NCBI GenBank assembly: GCA_019418545.1
Contig: DYBQ01000070.1
Location: 2,922-12,422, forward strand
Direction of reading: 5' to 3'
Source of the DNA: Clostridiales bacterium
GTDB taxonomy: Bacteria; Bacillota; Clostridia; Oscillospirales; Acutalibacteraceae
DNA: 9,501 nucleotides
The position numbers were made by a program, and so were the translations under genes. This document shows, in pieces, positions 1 to 6,466 of this stretch. The notes under the pieces are model-generated. The model searched no databases. It was not told the DNA's origin and saw only the letters and a program-made list of their open reading frames with translations. The number at the start of each line of letters is the position of its first letter. Positions within the stretch are counted from its first letter, which is position 1.

Positions 1-152
1 CCGCCTATAACATGGCCCGGGAAGCTATGGACGGCCTGATGCAGCGGGTAACGGCCATTATCACCAAGAGCGTGGAGGGCGAGGACCCGGCCACGGCGGA
101 TTATGAAGAATCCTGCACCGGCAGCTGTGCTACCTGCGGCGGCTGCCACTGA
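1..152 (+). CDS. YlbF/YmcA (RicF/RicA)-family protein, C-terminal fragment
   Basis: Only the last 49 codons are present, in the frame beginning at position 3; the gene starts before the window and ends at TGA 150-152. The fragment begins AYNMAREAMDGLMQRVTAII, an amphipathic helical stretch, followed by an acidic linker. It finishes with a Cys cluster, CTGSCATCGGCH, spaced C-x3-C-x2-C-x2-C. From family knowledge, YlbF/YmcA proteins are small helical proteins. In Bacillus subtilis YlbF, YmcA and YaaT form an iron-sulfur-containing complex (Ric) that affects RNase Y-dependent mRNA processing and development, and ymcA lies between miaB and mutS. The Cys-rich tail and the place just before mutS fit that family; an iron-sulfur role for these cysteines is inference. 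Which paralogue this is cannot be decided from 49 residues. Another short Cys-tailed protein is possible. Confidence 0.6.
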   Translation, partial: AYNMAREAMDGLMQRVTAIITKSVEGEDPATADYEESCTGSCATCGGCH

Positions 153-271
153 TAACAGCAAAATGTGATACCAGCACGCCGGCTTGCAGCGCCGCGGAGA
201 GGGCGGACCCTTTACCGGCCAGCAGGAGGCGTGCTGTTTAATTTCAGAGAGTAGATGGAGTGCATATACAC
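153..271 (+). other. Intergenic region before mutS
   Basis: This 119-base gap is the only sizeable non-coding stretch in the window. It holds the inverted repeat at 173-235 (separate entry), a short T-rich run after it (TTTAATTT, 237-244), and the probable mutS ribosome binding sequence GGAG at 257-260. No convincing sigma-A promoter is visible. TGTGATACC at 164-172 looks like a weak extended -10 but has no -35 partner at 17 bases, and TTTAAT at 237-242 also lacks one. mutS may therefore be transcribed by read-through from the upstream gene, with the structured segment acting in the transcript. Confidence 0.6.
173..235 (+). repeat. Inverted repeat / structured RNA candidate upstream of mutS
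   Basis: AGCACGCC (173-180) pairs perfectly with GGCGTGCT (228-235). Inside it, CGGAGAGGG (195-203) can pair with CCCTTTACCG (208-217) around a CGGA loop, with one bulged A at 214 and one G-U pair. GGC 181-183 can pair with GCC 218-220, joining the two helices. The outer stem is followed by TGTTTAATTT, a weaker U tract than a classical intrinsic terminator has. This could be a leaky terminator or attenuator between the YlbF-family gene and mutS, an mRNA processing or stability element, or a structured leader. No known riboswitch signature was recognised. The pairing was read by eye; no folding energy was calculated. Confidence 0.5.
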
Positions 272-2908
272 ATGGCTGACCTTTCCCCAATGATGAAGCA
301 ATATTTAAAAATGAAAAAAGAAAACCCGGATACCCTTCTCTTTTTTCGATTAGGCGACTTTTATGAAATGTTTTTTGATGATGCAAAGATTGCATCCCGA
401 GAACTGGATTTGACGCTGACCGGCCGGGATTGCGGTCTTCAGGAGAGGGCGCCCATGTGTGGAGTGCCCTTTCATAGCTATGAAGGCTATTTGGCAAAGC
501 TGGTGGCCAAGGGATATAAAGTGGCCATCTGTGAGCAGATGGAGGACCCTGCTACTGCCAAGGGCCTTGTAAAACGGGATATTATTCGAATCGTCACGCC
601 AGGCACTGTGGTGGAAAGCAGTATGCTGGAGGAAGGGAAAAACAACTATCTGGCATCGGTTTATGTGGAAAACGGGGAAGCTGGCATGTGCTTTGCCGAT
701 GTTTCCACCGGCGAAATGCATGCTTGCCGGCTGACAGAGGACGAACGGGAGCTGCAGCAGCAGATTTGTGAGGAGTTATCCCGGTTTTCTTCCCGCGAAG
801 TGTTGATGAATCCTGCGTGCCGCCGTTTTTCCGGGATGGAAGGGTTTATCCGGGACAAGCTGTCTGCATCGGCAGAATATCTTTCTGAGGAAGAGTGCGA
901 GGAAACAAGCTGCCGCAGGAGGGTGCTTTCCCAATATGGCATGACAAACGAAAAAGAGCTGGGCGAAGCGGGAGTGCCCGTGGTAGTACGGGCTGCCGGG
1001 CAGCTTTTGGGCTATTTGCAGCGCACCCAGCGTGGAGGTCTTGAGCGGCTGGAGCCGATTGATTATTATGAAAAGGGAAGGTTCATGCGCCTGGATTTGA
1101 ACACCCGCCGGAACCTGGAGCTGACGGAAACCATGCGCAGCAAGGAAAAGCGCGGCTCCCTGTTGTGGGTGCTGGACAAAACCTGCACGGCTATGGGCAA
1201 ACGACAGCTGAGAAGCTGGATGGAGCAGCCCCTTTTAAGTCCCGGACAAATTAGCCGCCGGCTGAACGCTGTGGAAGAGCTGGTGGAAAACGGGATGCGC
1301 CGGGACAGCCTTTCGGAGCAGATGAACGGGATGCAGGACTTGGAAAGAATTATGAGCCGCATCGTCTATGGTACGGCCAATGCCCGGGAGCTGCGGGCAT
1401 TGTGGTCGGCGCTGTGCCGGCTGCCGGGACTGCAAAAAGAGCTTTCCGGCGTTTCTTCGGAACTGCTGCAAAAGATTACCCGCCAAATCGATACGATGGA
1501 GGACATCAGCGAGCTGATTGACAAGGCCATTGTGGAGGAGCCCCCCTTCTCCATTCGAGAGGGCGGCATGATTCAGGCGGGCTACTCGGAGGAGCTGGAC
1601 AGGCTGCGCAGTGATATGACCGGCGGGAAAGGGCTTCTGGCTTCGGTGGAGGCTCGGGAGCGGGAGCGCACCGGGATTCCCAAGCTGAAAATTGGGTATA
1701 ACCGGGTGTTCGGCTATTATATTGAGATAACCAATTCCTACCGGGACCAGGTACCGGAGGAATACATACGCAAGCAAACCTTAACTAACTGTGAAAGATA
1801 CATTACCCCAGAGCTTAAGGAGCTGGAAAACCGGATTTTGGGCGCCAGCGACCGTTCGGTACAGCTGGAAGGAAAGCTGTTTGAAGAGATTCGAAAAAAA
1901 GTGGCTGCCGAAATGGGAAGGGTACAAAATACTGCCCGGGCAGTGGCTATGCTGGACGTGCTGGTCTCTTTTGCGAAAGTCTCGGTGGAACGGGATTATG
2001 TTAGACCGGAAGTGAATTTGTCCGGCCGTCTGGTGATTCGGGACAGCCGCCATCCGGTGGTGGAAGCACTGCTGAAGGGCGCACCCTTTGTGCCTAATGA
2101 CGTGGATTTGGATAACGGGGAAAACCGGGTGGCCATTATCACCGGCCCCAACATGGCAGGTAAGTCCACTTATATGCGCCAAATTGCTTTGATTGTGCTC
2201 ATGGCCCAGATTGGCTGCTTTGTACCGGCTTCCTCGGCGGAAATCGGCATTGTGGACGGCATTTATACCCGTGTAGGCGCGTCTGACGATTTGGCCGCGG
2301 GACAGTCCACCTTTATGGTGGAGATGAGCGAGGTGGCAGATATCCTGCGCCATGCAACCTCCAACAGCCTGCTGGTGCTGGACGAAATCGGCCGGGGCAC
2401 CTCTACTTTTGACGGCATGAGTATTGCCCGGGCGGTGCTGGAATATGTAGCCGATGTGAAACAGCTGGGAGCGAAAGCCCTGTTTGCCACCCACTATCAT
2501 GAGCTGACGGAGCTGGAAGAGCAGCTTACCGGTGTGAAAAATTATAGTATTGCCGTGAAAAAGCACGGGGATGACATTACCTTTTTGCGCCGGATTGTCC
2601 GGGGTGGCGCCGACGACAGTTTTGGCGTGGAGGTAGCAAAGCTTGCCGGGGTGCCGGACAAAATCGTCAAGCGCGCCCGGCAGATTCTCAAGGAGCTGGA
2701 AGCCGGAGCAGCCGTAAAGCCTGCGGGAAAAAAGCAGCCGGTAAAGCAGCAGCCCGCCCAGCTGATGCTGGTAGAGAGCGGGAGCCAGGGAGAAGCGCTC
2801 AAACGGCTGAGAAGGCTGGATGTGAACACCCTAACCCCCATTGAGTGTATGAATGAATTGTTTACGCTGGTAAAATTGGCAAAAGAGTCCGAAGGAGGAG
2901 AGCCGTGA
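272..2908 (+). CDS. mutS: DNA mismatch repair protein MutS
   Basis: MutS binds mispaired or looped-out bases as a dimer and, in an ATP-dependent step, recruits MutL. The 878-residue product has the usual family length. The N-terminal mismatch-recognition domain carries the Phe-x-Glu wedge in GDFYEMF (F30, E32). Connector, lever and clamp domains follow (roughly 120-560). The ATPase domain has Walker A GPNMAGKST (625-633), Walker B LLVLDEIGRG (D704, E705) and the ATHYHEL signature. QLMLV at 830-834 sits in the C-terminal linker where many MutS proteins carry a sliding-clamp motif of the QLSLF kind. ATG 272 (MADLSPMMKQYL) is chosen because MutS proteins typically begin this way; GGAG lies 11 bases upstream. 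An in-frame GTG at 260 would add four residues, but its own ribosome binding site is poor. The stop overlaps the next start by 4 bases. Confidence 0.97.
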   Translation: MADLSPMMKQYLKMKKENPDTLLFFRLGDFYEMFFDDAKIASRELDLTLTGRDCGLQERAPMCGVPFHSYEGYLAKLVAKGYKVAICEQMEDPATAKGLVKRDIIRIVTPGTVVESSMLEEGKNNYLASVYVENGEAGMCFADVSTGEMHACRLTEDERELQQQICEELSRFSSREVLMNPACRRFSGMEGFIRDKLSASAEYLSEEECEETSCRRRVLSQYGMTNEKELGEAGVPVVVRAAGQLLGYLQRTQRGGLERLEPIDYYEKGRFMRLDLNTRRNLELTETMRSKEKRGSLLWVLDKTCTAMGKRQLRSWMEQPLLSPGQISRRLNAVEELVENGMRRDSLSEQMNGMQDLERIMSRIVYGTANARELRALWSALCRLPGLQKELSGVSSELLQKITRQIDTMEDISELIDKAIVEEPPFSIREGGMIQAGYSEELDRLRSDMTGGKGLLASVEARERERTGIPKLKIGYNRVFGYYIEITNSYRDQVPEEYIRKQTLTNCERYITPELKELENRILGASDRSVQLEGKLFEEIRKKVAAEMGRVQNTARAVAMLDVLVSFAKVSVERDYVRPEVNLSGRLVIRDSRHPVVEALLKGAPFVPNDVDLDNGENRVAIITGPNMAGKSTYMRQIALIVLMAQIGCFVPASSAEIGIVDGIYTRVGASDDLAAGQSTFMVEMSEVADILRHATSNSLLVLDEIGRGTSTFDGMSIARAVLEYVADVKQLGAKALFATHYHELTELEEQLTGVKNYSIAVKKHGDDITFLRRIVRGGADDSFGVEVAKLAGVPDKIVKRARQILKELEAGAAVKPAGKKQPVKQQPAQLMLVESGSQGEALKRLRRLDVNTLTPIECMNELFTLVKLAKESEGGEP

Positions 2909-3405
2909 GCAGAATCACCATTGAAAAGGCAGAAACGCCTGTGCAGCGGGCAGCATTTTTGCAGGTGCTGGAAAGCGCCAACCGGCGTATGGAGAAAAAA
3001 GGGATTGTCCAGTGGCTGCCATGCCATTTGACGGAGGAAGCAGTGTTTGAAGAAAATGTGGAGCCGTTTTTGCTGACAAAGGACGGACAGCCGGCAGTTA
3101 CCGCTTTGCTGGTGACCGAAGACCCCGTTTTTTGGCCGGAAAAAGAAAAAGGTTCCGCTGTTTATATCCACCGGTTTTCGGTGGCAGAGGAATTTGCCGG
3201 GACAGGCTTGCCTCAAAAAATGATGAGCTTTGCGGTGGAGTATGCCAAGCAGCGCGGGATTCCTTTTTTGCGGCTGGACTGCCGGGCAGACAGGACAAAG
3301 CTGCGGGCAGTCTATGAGGCGTTTGGCTTCCATTTTGTGGACACAGTGGAAGTGGATGTACCGGGAGTCCATTTGTGCAATTCCCGGTATGAATATCGGG
3401 TGTAA
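2905..3405 (+). CDS. GNAT-family N-acetyltransferase
   Basis: This 166-residue product is predicted to transfer an acetyl group from acetyl-CoA to an amine; the substrate cannot be read from the sequence. The GNAT core is visible as a beta strand, then the acetyl-CoA loop and helix in YIHRFSVAEEFAGTGLPQ (about 87-104), then strand and helix FLRLDCRADRTKLRAVYEAFGF toward the C terminus. The pyrophosphate-binding loop reads E-F-A-G-T-G, so the first Gln/Arg of the usual Q/R-x-x-G-x-G/A pattern is Glu (E96), while both glycines remain (G99, G101). GTG 2905 overlaps the mutS stop, with AAGGAGG at 2892-2898, six bases before it, so translation is probably coupled to mutS. mutL follows after 15 bases. 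A link to mismatch repair is inference from position alone. It is not a known part of the mutSL pathway. Confidence 0.85.
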   Translation: MSRITIEKAETPVQRAAFLQVLESANRRMEKKGIVQWLPCHLTEEAVFEENVEPFLLTKDGQPAVTALLVTEDPVFWPEKEKGSAVYIHRFSVAEEFAGTGLPQKMMSFAVEYAKQRGIPFLRLDCRADRTKLRAVYEAFGFHFVDTVEVDVPGVHLCNSRYEYRV

Positions 3406-3420
3406 GAAGGGAGGCAGGTC

Positions 3421-5490
3421 ATGGGAAAAATCAATGTGCTGGACAGCCATGTGGCAGAGCTGATTGCTGCCGGTGAAGTGGTGGAGCGTCCGGCATCCGT
3501 AGTTAAGGAAATGGTGGAAAACGCTATTGATGCCGGGGCAACCGTTGTTACCGTGGAAATCAAGCAGGGAGGCGTTTCCTACATACGCATTACCGACAAC
3601 GGCTGCGGTATGGAAAGGGAAGATGTCCCCATGGCGTTTTTGCGCCATGCCACCAGCAAGGTGTCTGGTCAGGAGGATTTGGAGGCCATTGGAACCCTGG
3701 GATTTAGAGGGGAAGCACTGGCATCCATTGCCGCAGTTGCCCGGGTGGAAGTGATGACCCGCCCGCCGGAGGAGTCTGTGGGGACCCGGTATGTTATTGA
3801 AGGCGGAGAGGAGAGGCTGCTGGATGACGCGGGATGCCCAGTAGGGACCACCTTTGTCATTCGGGATTTGTTTTTTAACACCCCTGCCCGGATGAAATTT
3901 TTGAAAAAGAACGTGACCGAAGCCAATGCTGTGTCTGGTGTGGTGGATAAAATTGCCTTGTCTCACCCGGAGGTTTCGATACGGTTTATTCGGGATGGAA
4001 AGCAGATTTTGCACACGCCCGGCAACCAAAACCTGCTGGACGCGGTGTATGCAGTGTTTGGCCGTGAATTTACCGATGGATTGATACCTGTTGATTATGA
4101 ATATGGCCATGTGCGTGTGTGGGGCTATATCAGCCGTCCTGCCAGCTGCCGTCCCAACCGCAGCATGCAGAACTTTTTTATCAACGGCCGGTTTATCAAA
4201 AGCCGTACCGCCGCGGCAGCGCTGGACGAAGCCTTTAAAGGCAGCATTATGGTGGGGAAATTTCCCGCCTGTGTGCTTCATCTGCAAATGTCCTTTCAGG
4301 CGGTGGATGTGAATGTCCATCCCGCCAAGCTGGAAGTCCGTTTTGTAAACGAAAAGCCGGTATTCGATGTGGTGTATCATGGGGTAAAAACCGCCCTGCA
4401 AAAGGAGGATACTCCAAAAGAGATAAAGCTCCAAAATCCCGATTTGCTGCGTCCGCCGAAAAAGGAGCTGCGGGGAGAACAGCTTCCTCTGCCGGTGAAA
4501 AGGAATGAGCCGCTTTTCCGGGCGCCTGCCGGCAGGCAAGGGGGACAGATACCCAGCAGAGAAGGCCATCCCAAAATGCCTGATGAAGCCAAAACAGTAC
4601 CGGCAGCCAAAAAACCGGCAATGCCCATGGAAGAAGAGTTTGCCGGGGAAAAAGTGGCAGATAGTGTTTGTGAAACTTATGAATTTGCACAAGAGAAAAA
4701 TCCCAGAGAAGATTCTATTTTGCCGGCACGGGAAAACGATGCCCAGCAGCCGGTGTTGGCAGAAAAAGAACCTGCGCCATCGGCAGAACCGGTCCCTATT
4801 ATGAAGCCTCAAACGCCCCACCAAGCCGAGAAACCGGTGGAAGAGCCCCAAAAGCCCCTTTTGGACGAGAAGACGGTTTTAGAAGAAGTGTTGGAAGAAG
4901 AAACTGTCCCCGAAAAACAGGAGCCTCCGGCCAGAGTTTTGGGGGAAGCCTTTGGAACCTATGTGATTTTGCAGCGGGGCGAGAAGCTGGTACTGGTTGA
5001 CAAGCACGCGGCCCATGAAAGGCTTTTGTATGAAAAGCTGCGGCGGGAAGGCGGCGGGACCTGTGCCCAAATGCTGCTGGAGCCTGCCACTGTAACACTG
5101 GACAAAAACGAATATGCCGCCGTGCTGGAAGCCAGAGATTTGTTTGCTAAGGCCGGGTTTGAAGTGGATGACTTTGGCAGCGGCACCGTAGCGGTGCGCA
5201 GCGCGCCTCTTTCCCTGGACAAAGAAGATGCAACCTCGGCGGTGATGGAAATGGCTGGGTACCTCACGTCCTCCCGGCGGGATTTGACCACGGAGCACCT
5301 GGATTGGCTATATCACAACATCGCTTGCCGGGCAGCGGTAAAGGCCGGAGATTTCAGTTCTCCCCGGGAGCTTGCCGCCTTGGTGGAACAGCTGGAAAAA
5401 AATCCCGACGTGCGCTATTGCCCCCACGGCAGGCCGGTGTCGGTGGTCATTACCCGGCGGGAACTTGAAAAGCAGTTTGGAAGGGCATAA
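3421..5490 (+). CDS. mutL: DNA mismatch repair endonuclease MutL
   Basis: MutL couples MutS to strand incision and excision. The 689-residue product starts at ATG 3421 with AAGGGAGG at 3407-3414. The GHKL ATPase domain (1 to about 330) shows E30 and N34 in the ERPASVVKEMVENAIDAGA motif, DNGCGM (59-64), GFRGEAL (94-100) and the catalytic Lys of VHPAKLEV (K303). A linker of about 175 residues, rich in Pro, Glu and Lys, follows (about 330-503). The C-terminal dimerisation and nuclease domain has DKHAAHERLLYE (527-538), the DQHA(x)2E(x)4E metal site with Lys for Gln, then ACR (635-637) and CPHGRP (667-672). The end EKQFGRA resembles the family's terminal F-x-R. QMLLEP (550-555) matches a MutL sliding-clamp motif. 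These residues predict a nicking MutL, as in methyl-independent repair, unlike E. coli MutL. The linker makes it longer than the Bacillus protein. Confidence 0.97.
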   Translation: MGKINVLDSHVAELIAAGEVVERPASVVKEMVENAIDAGATVVTVEIKQGGVSYIRITDNGCGMEREDVPMAFLRHATSKVSGQEDLEAIGTLGFRGEALASIAAVARVEVMTRPPEESVGTRYVIEGGEERLLDDAGCPVGTTFVIRDLFFNTPARMKFLKKNVTEANAVSGVVDKIALSHPEVSIRFIRDGKQILHTPGNQNLLDAVYAVFGREFTDGLIPVDYEYGHVRVWGYISRPASCRPNRSMQNFFINGRFIKSRTAAAALDEAFKGSIMVGKFPACVLHLQMSFQAVDVNVHPAKLEVRFVNEKPVFDVVYHGVKTALQKEDTPKEIKLQNPDLLRPPKKELRGEQLPLPVKRNEPLFRAPAGRQGGQIPSREGHPKMPDEAKTVPAAKKPAMPMEEEFAGEKVADSVCETYEFAQEKNPREDSILPARENDAQQPVLAEKEPAPSAEPVPIMKPQTPHQAEKPVEEPQKPLLDEKTVLEEVLEEETVPEKQEPPARVLGEAFGTYVILQRGEKLVLVDKHAAHERLLYEKLRREGGGTCAQMLLEPATVTLDKNEYAAVLEARDLFAKAGFEVDDFGSGTVAVRSAPLSLDKEDATSAVMEMAGYLTSSRRDLTTEHLDWLYHNIACRAAVKAGDFSSPRELAALVEQLEKNPDVRYCPHGRPVSVVITRRELEKQFGRA

Positions 5491-5503
5491 AGGGGGAAAC
5501 CGT

Positions 5504-6448
5504 GTGAACAGGACAAAAATACCCGTGGTGGCTGTGGCTGGGCCTACTGCTTCGGGAAAAACCGCCCTGGCGGTGGAGCTGGCCAAACGCCATCATGGCG
5601 AGGTGGTGTCGGCGGACTCCATGCAGATTTATGCCGAAATGAAAATTGGCACTGCCCGGCCTGATGAATCCGAAATGCAGGGAGTGCCCCATCATCTGCT
5701 GGGATTTCTTTCTCCCAGCGAGCGGTTCAGCGTAGCGGACTATGTGGATTTGGCGGGCAAGTGTATCGAAGAGATTTACAGCCGCGGAAAGATGCCCATT
5801 ATCGCCGGCGGCACCGGGCTATATGTGCGCTCCCTGCTGCAGGGCATCCGGTTTTGTGAAATGCCCGAAGACCCTGCCCTGCGAAAACAGCTGGAAGAAG
5901 AAAGTGAGCGGGACCCTGTTGCTCTGTGGGAAAAGCTGCGGCAGGTGGATGAAGAAGCAGCCGGGAATATCCATCCCAACAACCGCAAGCGGGTGGTACG
6001 GGCGCTGGAAGTTTGTTTGCTGACAGGAGTGCCATTTTCTCAGCAGTCGAGGGAGGCAGCTATGGGGGAGTCCCCTTATCGGTGGGTTATGCTGTGTTTG
6101 GGGTTTCATCAGCGGGAAGTTCTGTATGAGCGCATTAACCGCCGGGTGGACATGATGATGGAACAGGGACTGGTGGAGGAAGCCAGAGCCTTTCTCGAAA
6201 AACATCCGGGAGACACGGCCATACAGGCCATTGGCTATAAGGAGCTTGCGCCCTATTTCCGGGGCGAAATCCCATTGGAAGAAGCTGCCGAGAATATCAA
6301 AAGGGAAACCAGGCGCTATGCCAAACGGCAGCTTACTTGGCTGCGGCGGGAAGAAGGCGCAAGGTGGCTGTATGTAGATGAGCCCGGCGGCCTTGAAAGG
6401 CTGGTACAAGAAAGCGAAGCCATTTTGGAAGAAGCGCAGATTTTATAA
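5504..6448 (+). CDS. miaA: tRNA dimethylallyltransferase (tRNA A37 isopentenyltransferase)
   Basis: MiaA transfers a dimethylallyl group from DMAPP to N6 of A37 in tRNAs reading UNN codons. The product i6A37 is the substrate of MiaB. The 314-residue length fits the family. Visible motifs are the P-loop GPTASGKT (13-20), SADSMQIY (36-43) with the catalytic-region Asp 38, GVPHHLLGF, the IIAGGTGLYVRSLLQG segment, RKRVVRALEV, and the C-terminal RRYAKRQLTWLRRE helix. The start is GTG 5504 (MNRTKIPVVAVAGPTASGKT), 13 bases after the mutL stop, with AGGGGG at 5491-5496. An in-frame ATG at 5372 lies inside mutL and would add an unrelated N terminus, so it was not used. The mutL-miaA order is conserved widely in bacteria, but the hfq gene that often follows miaA is absent here. 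Confidence 0.96.
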   Translation: MNRTKIPVVAVAGPTASGKTALAVELAKRHHGEVVSADSMQIYAEMKIGTARPDESEMQGVPHHLLGFLSPSERFSVADYVDLAGKCIEEIYSRGKMPIIAGGTGLYVRSLLQGIRFCEMPEDPALRKQLEEESERDPVALWEKLRQVDEEAAGNIHPNNRKRVVRALEVCLLTGVPFSQQSREAAMGESPYRWVMLCLGFHQREVLYERINRRVDMMMEQGLVEEARAFLEKHPGDTAIQAIGYKELAPYFRGEIPLEEAAENIKRETRRYAKRQLTWLRREEGARWLYVDEPGGLERLVQESEAILEEAQIL

Positions 6449-6466
6449 AAAAGGAGGAATGCATCC

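Noticed and set aside
164..172. Extended -10-like TGTGATACC as a mutS promoter
   Set aside because: Only a partial hexamer match, and no -35 at a workable distance (TGCCAC at 144-149).
260..271. GTG 260 as the mutS start, adding four residues
   Set aside because: The resulting MHIH prefix is unlike MutS N termini, and GGAG at 257-260 would overlap the start codon. ATG 272 gives the typical MADLSPMM beginning.
2542..4851. 769-codon open frame on the minus strand across the end of mutS, the GNAT gene and most of mutL
   Set aside because: Over the GNAT gene and mutL its codons are exactly opposite the sense codons, so it stays open simply because TTA, CTA and TCA are rarely used there. The translation is His/Arg/Phe-rich with no recognisable domain, and it runs against three well-supported genes.
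5372..5503. ATG 5372 as the miaA start
   Set aside because: It lies inside the conserved 3' end of mutL and would add 44 residues with no MiaA resemblance. GTG 5504 has AGGGGG seven bases before it and gives the expected N terminus.
6459..6461. ATG 6459 before the HlyD-like gene
   Set aside because: It is in a different frame from the 443-residue product and overlaps the ribosome binding region; ATG 6467 is properly spaced.
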